DNA of 29,139 nucleotides from a virus, in IMG/VR virus record IMGVR_UViG_3300029266_001283, positions 1-29,139 of that record. One strand, given 5' to 3'. Below are positions 21,270 through 28,056 of the stretch, in pieces (within the stretch, counting starts at the first letter, position 1; each line of letters starts with the position of its first letter). Under the pieces are notes generated by a model that saw nothing but the letters and a program-made list of their open reading frames with translations, searched no databases and was not told the origin of the DNA. Position numbers and translations under genes: made by a program.

Positions 21270-21507
21270 TTTTATCTCTGTTTTGTATTTTTTTATATTC
21301 TTTCCATATCATAATATAAGATTCTGTAAGGGATAGTATATCTGGATATGTGTGCTTCCTATGCCCTAGCTCTATAGATACCCTCCACTGTCCTTTAAAA
21401 GCTTTAAGATTAACTGCTTCTGGATATATTAAATACCCTTTATTAAAGCAATAACTCTGAGCCTCGTTGTCAGTATAGTAGTAATCAAATATCTTCTTCT
21501 TCGCCAT
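21256..21507 (-). CDS. hypothetical protein (83 aa)
   Basis: Begins MAKKKIFDYYYTDNEAQSYC. The middle VNLKAFKGQWRVSIELGHRK (~33-52) and TYPDILSLTESYIMIWKEYK suggest a small alpha-beta fold. The C-terminus is basic (KIQNRDKNDKN). No family recognised. It overlaps both neighbours, so it is likely translated in a coupled chain. Confidence 0.58.
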   Translation of the reverse strand: MAKKKIFDYYYTDNEAQSYCFNKGYLIYPEAVNLKAFKGQWRVSIELGHRKHTYPDILSLTESYIMIWKEYKKIQNRDKNDKN

Positions 21508-21682
21508 AATCTATATTATCAGAATAATTTAAAGCTTTTTGTAATCCATCACACTCTTCAAAAGAATCTTTTTGTTCAGCTTCTCTTATCCAAATCTCTA
21601 TGTCTTCTCTAGTGTAGCCTAAAAATAATAAGTCTAATCCAAGCTCATAGTAGTGGTCTGAAATATCTTTGTTGAATGGCAT
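21485..21682 (-). CDS. hypothetical acidic protein (65 aa)
   Basis: The start is the ATG at 21680-21682, 1 nt past the stop of the exonuclease-like gene. An in-frame GTG 15 codons upstream is less likely. It begins MPFNKDISDHYYELGLDLLF and has an acidic C-terminus (SDNIDYGEEEDI). Helical, with a charged pattern. No family recognised. Confidence 0.58.
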   Translation of the reverse strand: MPFNKDISDHYYELGLDLLFLGYTREDIEIWIREAEQKDSFEECDGLQKALNYSDNIDYGEEEDI

Positions 21683-21683
21683 A

Positions 21684-22457
21684 CTATAAGTCTCCGTAAA
21701 ATGTATATTGTTGTAAATCGTAATCACTCATAATATAATTCTTATAAGCATCTGTAGCTTCTTGTAACTTCTTTAAGCCACTATCTATAAATGATGTTGT
21801 AATATTATAAACACCAATATCTAATGTTCTCTTATCTACTACTAAGAATATAAAGTCATCTGCATCAAACAGGTCTAGATACAAAGCAGCCTGTAAGTCA
21901 TAACTATATTTCTTAGCTGAGTACTCAAAGTCTTGTATGTTGGCTGTAGTCTTTAAATCTATAATAGTCCTACCTTTCTTTGCATCTGCCTTACCTCTAA
22001 ATGGTAACCCCATAAAATCTCCTATTGCAGGTATTTCAAACTCACATCCTTGTAATAATGATGATGCCTCTGTATTAGCCATAACAGCTTTAGCTATCTT
22101 CTGTGCTTTATTATACTCTAGGTTAGTGTAAACTAAATCCTTGCCTAACTCTTCGGCTGCTAACTTAAAGTTTTTACTAGCCTTAGTACCTTCTATGAAA
22201 GTAAACTCCTCAAGCCTATGTGGCTCTAACACAAATAAGTGAGTAAGCCTACCATCTCTCAATGGCTGACTGTCTGGAGACCCTTCTGTAAGTGAAGCTG
22301 AATAGCTCTTAGGTGATTCAATAAGTTTCTTGCAAGCTGAAGATGATAATGCTTGCTGACCTAGATAACCATAGTAAAAACTATCATCATACATTTTAGG
22401 TATAATCTCAGGAACATTATGCACGTCTCCGTTAAGTAATTTTATTTGTTTGCTCAT
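21684..22457 (-). CDS. PD-(D/E)XK exonuclease-like protein (DUF3799/RecE-type)
   Basis: A 257-aa protein, starting at the ATG at 22455-22457 rather than an upstream TTG. The N-terminal YLGQQALSSSACKKLIESPK followed by an RxGRLTHLFVLEP-type segment (DGRLTHLFVLEPHR, 68-81) is characteristic of the DUF3799 family. The nuclease core has Glu141 in CEFEIPAIG, Asp158 in GKADAKKG, and IIDLKTT (165-171) with Asp167 and Lys169. A motif-IV-like YDLQAALYLD follows at 186-195. RecE-type enzymes resect double-stranded DNA 5' to 3'. Pairing with the ERF annealase and SSB-like protein supports a phage recombination module. Confidence 0.82.
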   Translation of the reverse strand: MSKQIKLLNGDVHNVPEIIPKMYDDSFYYGYLGQQALSSSACKKLIESPKSYSASLTEGSPDSQPLRDGRLTHLFVLEPHRLEEFTFIEGTKASKNFKLAAEELGKDLVYTNLEYNKAQKIAKAVMANTEASSLLQGCEFEIPAIGDFMGLPFRGKADAKKGRTIIDLKTTANIQDFEYSAKKYSYDLQAALYLDLFDADDFIFLVVDKRTLDIGVYNITTSFIDSGLKKLQEATDAYKNYIMSDYDLQQYTFYGDL

Positions 22458-22507
22458 AATATTTGATTTAATAATGAGCTGCAATATAGTTATTTATTTT
22501 TAAACCA

Positions 22508-22978
22508 TCAAATAAATAATACTTTTTTAAGTATTAAATGCTCTAGGGAGTTTAATGAAGGAATCCAACCCTTTGCATTATTATCCCCACCAAAACTATT
22601 TCCTTTTACTTTTACATCTGCATTTTTCAAGTATTTCAATAGTTCTATTCTATTAAATACATAAGCAGTTTCAGTATTGTCCATGCTTTTTAGGATGTAG
22701 ACATAGTATGTTGCTTTTGAAGCAATTATTCCACTATCTTCTCCTTTCTTTGTATTAAGGAATTCAATATAGATGTTTACTGGTCTGTTATATCTATCAG
22801 CATAGTAGTAACCCTTGGAGTCATACTTAACTTCGTAGGTAACTTCTTCCCCCTTATATTTAGCTTTCACATCCCAATCGTAAAACCTTTTATTAGGTGC
22901 TTTCTCAATGTCTGTATGTGTTTTAGATATTTCTGACAACCATAGACTTTCACCTATATTTCCTTTTAAAAAACTCAT
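22508..22978 (-). CDS. PD-(D/E)XK nuclease-like protein
   Basis: A 156-aa protein starting MSFLKGNIGESLWLSEISKT. It shows the spaced acids of a restriction or resolvase-like fold: Glu10 in GNIGESLW, Asp36 in YDWDVKA, Glu49-Val-Lys51 in TYEVKYD, then Glu72 in IYIEFLNTK. The motif order E-D-ExK fits. The C-terminus has GGDNNAKGWIPS. Similar small enzymes in phages act as endonucleases or Holliday junction resolvases. Substrate cannot be read from sequence. It is in the replication/recombination operon, 1 nt from the upstream gene. Confidence 0.65.
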   Translation of the reverse strand: MSFLKGNIGESLWLSEISKTHTDIEKAPNKRFYDWDVKAKYKGEEVTYEVKYDSKGYYYADRYNRPVNIYIEFLNTKKGEDSGIIASKATYYVYILKSMDNTETAYVFNRIELLKYLKNADVKVKGNSFGGDNNAKGWIPSLNSLEHLILKKVLFI

Positions 22979-22979
22979 G

Positions 22980-23402
22980 CTATTTGTAAGTTGAATATAC
23001 TGAGATTAATGGATTTAATACTTTACTCTTAAATGCACATGAAGTACACCCTGTTATCTTTATGCTAAATATTCTTTGAGCTATAGGTAAAAGCTCTTTC
23101 TGAGCATACTTGTCGTATATTACTCTATCTTCATTAAAGTACTTAGATAAAGTGTTGTATTCATCCTCAGTTAAACATTTAACATCCCTATACTTAAATG
23201 CTTTATTTAAAGCAATCTGTCTGTCATCGCATCCACAATCTTCTCCAGCAATAAATTCTACAACTTTCTTTATACCTATAGCTTTAGTTATCTTAGCTAT
23301 AGTATCTCCCAATCCTTTAGATTTATTAGAGTTTTCTAACTCAAATCTAGCCTTCCATTCTTTGTAGGCTTTGGTTCTTTTATCTCCTTTAAATTCTTCC
23401 AT
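22980..23402 (-). CDS. hypothetical Cys-rich phage protein (140 aa)
   Basis: Begins MEEFKGDKRTKAYKEWKARF. A central segment GLGDTIAKITKAIGIKKVVE is followed by GEDCGCDDRQIALNKAF, with CGC in an acidic loop. The C-terminal GCTSCAFKS holds CxxC. The two Cys clusters could bind one metal. I have seen this pattern (GLGDTIxxITxxxGIKxVV..CGCDxR) in flavobacterial phage genomes beside sigma-like and replication genes, with no assigned function. Neighbours on both sides are 1 nt away, indicating strong coupling. Confidence 0.62.
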   Translation of the reverse strand: MEEFKGDKRTKAYKEWKARFELENSNKSKGLGDTIAKITKAIGIKKVVEFIAGEDCGCDDRQIALNKAFKYRDVKCLTEDEYNTLSKYFNEDRVIYDKYAQKELLPIAQRIFSIKITGCTSCAFKSKVLNPLISVYSTYK

Positions 23403-23403
23403 A

Positions 23404-23994
23404 TTATTTTATATTATCGTAATCTCCGTTGTAGTAATCCTGCACGTCTTCATCAAACTTATCTTTTAATCTTCTTTTGCAGTTCTTAGAGGTATTGTAT
23501 AGTGAAGTTAGGCTGATGCCTTTATACCTTTTTCCGTTCTCATCAATAAAGTTGCTTTCTTTCTCCAAGCCTCTAAGTGAGATATCTGTTTTGTAGTAAA
23601 TGTCAGTAAACATTATGTCGTACCTGTGCCATTCCTTTATCTCTTTGTCAATGTTATTCATTAACCTTTCAAAAGCATGGTTCTCTTCAATGTCAAAAGT
23701 ATCTGTAATTTGGTAAGAGTAGACAACCTCGTCATATTCAACTAGAGGTTGCCTGCCCTTAACCCTCTTAAAATCAATACAAACACTAAACAAAGTACTA
23801 TAGAAATAACCGAGTCTTATTTCATTATTTTCATTTAAAATCTTACTAACATTTTTTAAAGACTTATGTATCTTTAAATATGCTTCTTGAACTAAATCTT
23901 CAGCAAAAACATTAGAGCCTACAATTTTAAAGGCTAGGCTAATCCATTTTTTGTGATTCTTGTAAAGCTCTATTAATAGCTCATCTTTAGTCAT
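23404..23994 (-). CDS. RNA polymerase sigma-70-like factor
   Basis: A 196-aa protein. The region-2-like N-terminal part has LYKNHKKWISLAFKIV then NVFAEDLVQEAYLKIHKSL (29-47), matching the sigma-70 region 2 pattern of AExLvQExylki. The C-terminal part contains SLRGLEKES and SLTSLYNTSKNCKRRLKD, which would be the region-4-like HTH. Size fits a short ECF-like sigma. It lies in the middle of the replication genes, so it would accumulate before late transcription. Candidate target: TACGTTATAA motifs before the terminase and virion operons. An alternative role is a helical regulator using the fold only. Confidence 0.72.
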   Translation of the reverse strand: MTKDELLIELYKNHKKWISLAFKIVGSNVFAEDLVQEAYLKIHKSLKNVSKILNENNEIRLGYFYSTLFSVCIDFKRVKGRQPLVEYDEVVYSYQITDTFDIEENHAFERLMNNIDKEIKEWHRYDIMFTDIYYKTDISLRGLEKESNFIDENGKRYKGISLTSLYNTSKNCKRRLKDKFDEDVQDYYNGDYDNIK

Positions 23995-24027
23995 ACATAA
24001 AAATACCTAATTATGCACAAAAAAAAT

Positions 24028-24429
24028 CTAAAAGTTACTAACAATTACAACCTCTATTCTACCATTACCTTTGTCGTATTCCGTAGGTAGTAATGTCTCT
24101 GTCTTAACGAACTCATCATTATCGTCTTCCCAGCAACCATAGTGTGTTATGGCATCTAACAGAAATTTAGATACAACAGCTATTGCATTCATCTTATCTC
24201 TTTTTCTTTTGTCTGGACTAAATAACTGATAAGTTATCTCTACAGGTGTGTCTATCTTAACTCCCTCTAACTGGTCTCTCATAACCTCAAAGAATACTTT
24301 TTTAGCATTTCCTTTAACAAGATAATGTAAGTGAATAAACTTATTCATATTAAGCCAAACATTAACATTCTTCTTTGTTTTTCTAGGTAGTTCTACATAC
24401 AAAGGTACTATTAACTTTAACTTTGACAT
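24028..24429 (-). CDS. RusA-like Holliday junction resolvase
   Basis: A 133-aa protein. The RusA signature appears in LFSPDKRKRDKMNAIAVVSKF (70-90), with Asp73 and Asp78 as candidate metal ligands, then LLDAITHYGCWEDDNDEFV with Asp92 and Asp102/103. This matches the RusA pattern PDxRRRDxDN...DAL...xDDxxV, although the usual Asp in KRDxDN is replaced by Met-Asn here (KRDKMN). RusA cuts four-way junctions before packaging. It overlaps the downstream gene by 1 nt. Residue changes may alter the active site. Confidence 0.7.
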   Translation of the reverse strand: MSKLKLIVPLYVELPRKTKKNVNVWLNMNKFIHLHYLVKGNAKKVFFEVMRDQLEGVKIDTPVEITYQLFSPDKRKRDKMNAIAVVSKFLLDAITHYGCWEDDNDEFVKTETLLPTEYDKGNGRIEVVIVSNF

Positions 24430-25274
24430 TACATTATATTGTCTAAGTAGGAAGTATCTACTACCTCTGGTAATCCTGCGTCGTTAACTTTAAAACTAAA
24501 ATCATCAAAAGAAAAGCTCCTACTTCTTTTACAGCTAACAGTAACCCACCCTTTATTTTGTGTATTCTTCTCTAAAGATATTTGAGTCTCTGTCTTCTTT
24601 TCAAGGAAAGAGCCTAAATGTCCAGTAGGCTTAGTAGACCCAAAATTACTATGTATAACTGTTATTATGTGGCAATTAAATTCAGCAGTCCATTTCATAA
24701 TCCTCTGCACTATCTCGGAAGATTCGGTTATATTGTTAACATCAGAAACCAAGTCTGCAATCCCATCTATAACTACTAGACCAATGTTTTTTGATTCTAA
24801 CTTATCTTGAAGTATGTATTCGATAAAATCTATTCTTTCTGTATAAGACATCTTTCTTAATGCGTAAGTGTAATAGTCATTATCAATATTTCCAGAATTC
24901 ATATCTACAGGTCTTCTAAATACCTTCTGTGCATGATACCTTCCTTGCTCAGTATCAAAATGTACAACTCTCCTCTTATCTCTATGACCCTTAACATGTC
25001 CACTAAACTTATTACTACCCTTCAAGTATGTGCTTACTAACAAACTAACAAAGTAAGTCTTCATAGACTTTGGTGGTGCTTGTATAAAGCTAAAGTTGCC
25101 ATAGGTAGCTAAAGGTATCGTGTAGGTTTTGTTGCCTTTTAATGTAGTTAAATTAGCTTCTCCACAAGAGATAGCTATTGGAGGCTCTTTTATTTCTTCT
25201 GATATATCTACATAAGCATCCTGCTCAAGGAGCTTCATAAACATTCTTTCTGCTTCTTCTTTATCTGTATTCAT
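24429..25274 (-). CDS. RecA/RepA-like AAA ATPase (replicative helicase-type)
   Basis: A 281-aa protein. Walker A APPKSMKT (66-73) is a variant of GxxxxGKT, in which the Gly before the lysine is Met as in AAA_25/RepA-like enzymes. HFDTEQ (105-110) is next, Walker B is LVVIDGIADLV (166-176) and IITVIHSN (203-210) is a sensor-like motif. The C-terminus is beta-rich (WVTVSCKRSRSFSFDDF). This fold is typical of phage RepA or DnaB-like helicases and loader ATPases. It lies after a terminator-like hairpin (25291-25330), so its expression may be lower than that of the SSB and ERF genes. Confidence 0.75.
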   Translation of the reverse strand: MNTDKEEAERMFMKLLEQDAYVDISEEIKEPPIAISCGEANLTTLKGNKTYTIPLATYGNFSFIQAPPKSMKTYFVSLLVSTYLKGSNKFSGHVKGHRDKRRVVHFDTEQGRYHAQKVFRRPVDMNSGNIDNDYYTYALRKMSYTERIDFIEYILQDKLESKNIGLVVIDGIADLVSDVNNITESSEIVQRIMKWTAEFNCHIITVIHSNFGSTKPTGHLGSFLEKKTETQISLEKNTQNKGWVTVSCKRSRSFSFDDFSFKVNDAGLPEVVDTSYLDNIM

Positions 25275-25290
25275 GTTTGTATTTTATTGT

Positions 25291-25330
25291 AAAAAATAAA
25301 AGGGTAGCTCCCCAAAACCACCCTTTTATT
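25291..25330 (-). terminator. strong intrinsic terminator between SSB-like and ATPase genes
   Basis: Perfect 11-bp stem AATAAAAGGGT (25295-25305) / ACCCTTTTATT (25320-25330) with a 14-nt loop, followed on the minus strand by a T-rich tail (ATTTTTTAC). It sits between the SSB-like stop at 25336 and the ATPase start at 25274. It may attenuate transcription so that ERF and SSB are made in excess. Confidence 0.8.
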
Positions 25331-25335
25331 AATTA

Positions 25336-25647
25336 TTAGAACGGCAAATCGTTAGATACCGTTGTTGTTTGAGCTGACTTAACTCCACTATCCTTAGTCT
25401 GAAAAACAGCTTTAGTACAGTTACCATCAGTCCAAACTACTTGACCATTTCCTAAATAGTCTTTGGATTTCTTAGCCTCTCTCTCTTCTTTTGTTTGAGA
25501 GTCAAACGCTGATACGTTCTGTCCATACTGATTGGTTTCGTCATTTACCGATAAAGTAAAGTTGTAAAAGTTACCAGTCTTCCCTTTTACGATTTTTTGT
25601 TTAGGCAACTTGTCTAAGTTGATACTAACATTAATTAATGCACTCAT
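25336..25647 (-). CDS. ssb: single-stranded DNA-binding-like protein
   Basis: A 103-aa protein, starting at the ATG at 25645-25647. An earlier alternative start at 25692 would add 15 residues. It has an OB-fold-like pattern: ALINVSINLDKLPKQKIVKG, then NFYNFTLSVNDETNQYGQNV, then VVWTDGNCTKAVFQTKDSG. It ends SNDLPF, reminiscent of the SSB C-terminal DDDIPF tip that recruits other replication proteins. It lies directly downstream of the ERF annealase gene and is co-transcribed with it. Role: protect single-stranded DNA during replication and recombination. Confidence 0.75.
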   Translation of the reverse strand: MSALINVSINLDKLPKQKIVKGKTGNFYNFTLSVNDETNQYGQNVSAFDSQTKEEREAKKSKDYLGNGQVVWTDGNCTKAVFQTKDSGVKSAQTTTVSNDLPF

Positions 25648-25700
25648 ATTATAATTGTTTAAATTTGTGCCTAAAAGAATCCGTAGGCACATCGGATATA

Positions 25701-26261
25701 TTACTGTACTAAAGCCTCTGCGACTTTCTTACTTATCTTATACTTAGTTCTAAGAACTTCTATATCTCCACCATCCTTCAACCACTTTTGTGCTTTAGGA
25801 AATTCTGGTGTACCTTCGTTTAACCATTTGGTTGGTTCTTCTGACTTAGCACCTTTGCCATGCGTATTTGTAGCGTCTGCATCCTTAGTATCATCTATTA
25901 AGAATAATCCATTTAAGGCGTACTTCCTTGCGTATGATGAACTACTACCAAACGACTGTGCGATGTCCATTCCCTTTCTATTAGGCTCTATACCTGCTTG
26001 TGCTTGTACACTAACCTTTGCATCCATATCTCCTAATGTAACTTTTGCTTCTGCAAACAATATACCTCCTAGTTCTTTTATCTCATCAGAGATAGTTAAT
26101 GCTAAAGCATACTTACTTAGTAGTGGCTTAACAGACTCTAGGATATCCTCACAGCTTCTGTAGTTGTACTTACCAAAATTATTCCTTTGGTTTTTTGGTG
26201 CTTTCAGTTCCTTCTGAATAGCAATTAACTTGTCGTTAAAATCTAATTCTTTTTTACTCAT
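25701..26261 (-). CDS. ERF-family single-strand annealing protein
   Basis: A 186-aa protein. The N-terminal core has KLIAIQKELKAPKNQRNNFG followed by KYNYRSCEDILESVKPLLSK, and SFGSSSSYARKYALNGLF (~103-120) carries the ERF signature. The C-terminal part (TKWLNEGTPEFPKAQKWLKD) is a small basic domain linked by a Thr/Gly-rich segment. ERF proteins anneal complementary single strands in phage recombination. With the RecE-like exonuclease (21684-22457) and the SSB-like protein it forms a recombination set. It is the first recognisable recombination gene in the early operon. Confidence 0.88.
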   Translation of the reverse strand: MSKKELDFNDKLIAIQKELKAPKNQRNNFGKYNYRSCEDILESVKPLLSKYALALTISDEIKELGGILFAEAKVTLGDMDAKVSVQAQAGIEPNRKGMDIAQSFGSSSSYARKYALNGLFLIDDTKDADATNTHGKGAKSEEPTKWLNEGTPEFPKAQKWLKDGGDIEVLRTKYKISKKVAEALVQ

Positions 26262-26265
26262 CTTA

Positions 26266-26442
26266 TTATTGTTTATTTATTATTGTTTTTAATATTACAT
26301 TCTTATAACCATCTGGCAATTCTTCATCTGAACACAACTCTCTAATAGTTTCTTGCAGTTGTTCTTTTTCAATAGACAACATAGTTACTAAGTCCTCTAA
26401 TGCGTTGATTCTATGTGTTTGATATTCTAGTGTGTCTTCCAT
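26266..26442 (-). CDS. small coiled-coil protein (58 aa)
   Basis: The start is the ATG at 26440-26442. A TTG seven codons upstream is less likely. It begins MEDTLEYQTHRINALEDLVT, with leucine heptads and EKEQLQETIREL, so it is a coiled coil. It ends ILKTIINKQ. 4 nt before the ERF ATG. No family recognised. Confidence 0.58.
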   Translation of the reverse strand: MEDTLEYQTHRINALEDLVTMLSIEKEQLQETIRELCSDEELPDGYKNVILKTIINKQ

Positions 26443-26478
26443 TATAATTGTTTTACGCTGCAATCTACAACATTTATT

Positions 26479-26778
26479 TTAATCCACCAAATTTATATTA
26501 ATACTTCTTCTATTCATATGAAGATAATCCTTTTCTTGTCTTATTTTAAACTCCACAGACACCCTAGTCAAACTACTATCTTCTTTTACCATATTCCACA
26601 TCGTATCATCTATAGACACCCATCCTACTTTAGGCTCTCTACTTATAGCTAAATCTAATCTTTCAAGCTCTCTATCTATATCCCTAAGATAATTACTTAC
26701 AGATTTGTTATCTGTAAACTCTAGTAGCAGTTCAACAGTCCTGTCTCTTAATGTATTTATTGATTTGGAATAATTCAT
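26479..26778 (-). CDS. hypothetical protein (99 aa)
   Basis: Begins MNYSKSINTLRDRTVELLLE. Helical N-terminus, then KVGWVSIDDTMWNMVKEDSS and a beta segment, TRVSVEFKIRQEKDYLHMN. The ATG overlaps the end of the upstream 48-aa gene by 4 nt. Early gene, function unknown. No family recognised. Confidence 0.6.
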   Translation of the reverse strand: MNYSKSINTLRDRTVELLLEFTDNKSVSNYLRDIDRELERLDLAISREPKVGWVSIDDTMWNMVKEDSSLTRVSVEFKIRQEKDYLHMNRRSININLVD

Positions 26779-26921
26779 TTTATCTTTGTTTTACGCACTC
26801 GTCTCTCTTCTCTCCATCCAGTTATAGGATTTACAGAATAATTCCAAAACTCGTAATCTCCATGCAAAAAGTGATTCTCACCTTCCCTTAGTTGTTCAAA
26901 TAATTCTTTAGTCTTCCCCAT
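26775..26921 (-). CDS. small hypothetical protein (48 aa)
   Basis: ATG at 26919-26921, TGA at 26775-26777, with the stop overlapping the next ATG by 4 nt (ATGA). It begins MGKTKELFEQLREGENHFLH, with an aromatic middle (DYEFWNYSVNPITGWREE) and a basic C-terminus (RRVRKTKIK). Overlap on both sides supports translation. Early gene of unknown role. Confidence 0.58.
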   Translation of the reverse strand: MGKTKELFEQLREGENHFLHGDYEFWNYSVNPITGWREERRVRKTKIK

Positions 26922-27111
26922 CTTGTATGTTTGTTAGTATTAATTTTCTTTTCATTGAATCTGGAATCTTCCTTAGATACATGTATTTATACCAATACTC
27001 TGCATCTTCCTTATTTGTGTAGAAGGAAGAGTAATCTTGAAGAATACCGTTATAATCTACGGTTTTATAAATCCAATTCTTTAGTTCTTTGAATCTTTCT
27101 GTTGATGCCAT
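26908..27111 (-). CDS. hypothetical protein (67 aa)
   Basis: I prefer the ATG at 27109-27111 (A-rich leader aaaacaaaatta). An upstream ATG at 27139 would add ten residues. Starts MASTERFKELKNWIYKTVDY, with aromatic-rich NKEDAEYWYKYMYLRKIPDS. Overlaps the next gene by 14 nt. Function unknown. Confidence 0.55.
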   Translation of the reverse strand: MASTERFKELKNWIYKTVDYNGILQDYSSFYTNKEDAEYWYKYMYLRKIPDSMKRKLILTNIQDGED

Positions 27112-27174
27112 TAATTTTGTTTTAGCAAAACTACTAAACATAAATCAATCTACCAAAAAATTTAAGTATTTATT

Positions 27175-27555
27175 TTACCAAATAGCAAAATAAGCAGGCT
27201 TTAGGCTATCTGTGTCAAAGTACAATACATCATCACTAACAGCTATTCTTTCTATACCACATTCAATAAGTCCTTTAATAATTCTCATTCTCTTCTTTGT
27301 GGATAGAACTCTAATCCTTACACCTAATCCAACCCTATGAGCATCTCTTGAGGAAAGAAACATATTGTCAGCCACATGCTTTGAAGTGTACCCTAATATA
27401 ATGTCTGGTCTTATTCTGTACATCTTACAAACGACATCTAAAATATACACAGGCTCTCTTTCCATAAATAAATATCCAGAACCTTCAGAATCTGGAGAAT
27501 CAAACATAGACCATCTTAAATGTGTTAAACCTTCTGTATCCTTCTGATTATCCAT
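27175..27555 (-). CDS. M15 peptidase-like protein with degenerate zinc site
   Basis: A 126-aa protein, first gene of the early operon. It follows the layout of peptidase M15A: FDSPDSEGSG (18-27), RPDIILGYTS (49-58), DAHRVGLGVRIRV (71-83) in place of SxHxxGxAxDI, MRIIKGLIECGIERIAVSDD (90-109), and LYFDTD (111-116) in place of IHVDxD. His73 is kept, but the Asp ligand is Arg80 and the second His is Tyr112. Two of the three usual zinc ligands are therefore missing, so cell-wall cleavage is unlikely. Function would have shifted, perhaps to ligand or protein binding. Length is close to a full M15 catalytic domain, so it is not a fragment. Confidence 0.65.
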   Translation of the reverse strand: MDNQKDTEGLTHLRWSMFDSPDSEGSGYLFMEREPVYILDVVCKMYRIRPDIILGYTSKHVADNMFLSSRDAHRVGLGVRIRVLSTKKRMRIIKGLIECGIERIAVSDDVLYFDTDSLKPAYFAIW

Positions 27556-27602
27556 AAGTTAAGTTTTATTTATATCAAATATAATGTAAATACTTTACTT
27601 TG

Positions 27603-27622
27603 TTGTTAATTAGTGTTAACAA
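27603..27622. promoter_or_regulatory. operator-like inverted repeat
   Basis: TTGTTAA and TTAACAA are perfect 7-bp arms with a 6-bp spacer. It lies beside the -7 element of the early operon, where a dimeric repressor could block the -33 region. No candidate repressor gene was identified here. Confidence 0.5.
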
Positions 27623-27693
27623 ATTTACTTGACTTTCTAATTTTTTTAGTATAACTTCGTCTTCATAAAATGAAATACTTCTCCTTTTAAACA

Positions 27694-27732
27694 TATCTTA
27701 TCGTAGCCTCCCAAAAGGCGAAGATAAAGATA
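27694..27732. other. long imperfect hairpin in divergent region
   Basis: Outer arms TATCTTATC and GATAAAGATA (one bulged A), a 3x3 internal loop, then inner arms GCCT and AGGC around CCCAAA. Not followed by a T-tract. It could be a structured leader RNA or a protein-binding site. Confidence 0.5.
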
Positions 27733-27879
27733 TTAAGATTTAATTATACAAAGAAAACATTATAGTTATAAAAATACAGGATAATTATGTTCTAATTTTA
27801 GAGAATAAATTTTTTTTAGACTTTTATTTGTTTATGTTATTTTAATTTTGTAGTTTTGATTAAATAAAAACTAAATAGA

Positions 27880-28056
27880 ATGAAAAAAGTAATAGTAAAA
27901 GATTTAGAGGGTTTAGATGAAGCAACAATATCTAAAATTGAAGTACCTATGATTTATCTAGGTGAGTATGAAGAATCTGGAGATGTGTTTGCAGATTTAA
28001 GAAATAGCAAAAACGAACCTATTAGAATATTTCACGAAAGATTAGAAGATGCTTGA
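27880..28056 (+). CDS. small acidic protein coupled to the Mom-like gene (58 aa)
   Basis: ATG at 27880-27882, TGA at 28054-28056. It begins MKKVIVKDLEGLDEATISKI, with acidic GEYEESGDVFADL, and ends FHERLEDA. It overlaps the Mom-like ATG by 8 nt, so the two are probably translationally coupled. In phage Mu the small Com protein is encoded in the same place and activates mom translation. This protein has no Cys, so it is not Com-like zinc-finger sequence. The parallel is in layout only. A TAATTTTG element is 30 nt upstream. Confidence 0.65.
   Translation: MKKVIVKDLEGLDEATISKIEVPMIYLGEYEESGDVFADLRNSKNEPIRIFHERLEDA

Larger units (their letters stand above)
27556..27879. promoter_or_regulatory. 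divergent regulatory region
   Basis: About 320 nt separating the leftward early operon from the rightward accessory genes. On the minus strand a TATATTTG -7 element is at 27576-27583. The inverted repeat TTGTTAA-N6-TTAACAA (27603-27622) sits where a -33 region would be. A possible plus-strand promoter is TTG (27629-27631), 20 nt, TAACTTCG (27652-27659). A structured hairpin is at 27694-27732. TAATTTTG (27843-27850) lies 30 nt before the 58-aa gene. Confidence 0.55.

Noticed and set aside
27694-27732. The long hairpin as an intrinsic terminator
   Set aside because: No T-tract follows on either strand, and nearby transcription diverges away from it.
27880-28056. The 58-aa protein as a homologue of Mu Com
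   Set aside because: Com is a zinc-finger protein with conserved Cys. This one has none, so only the layout is similar.
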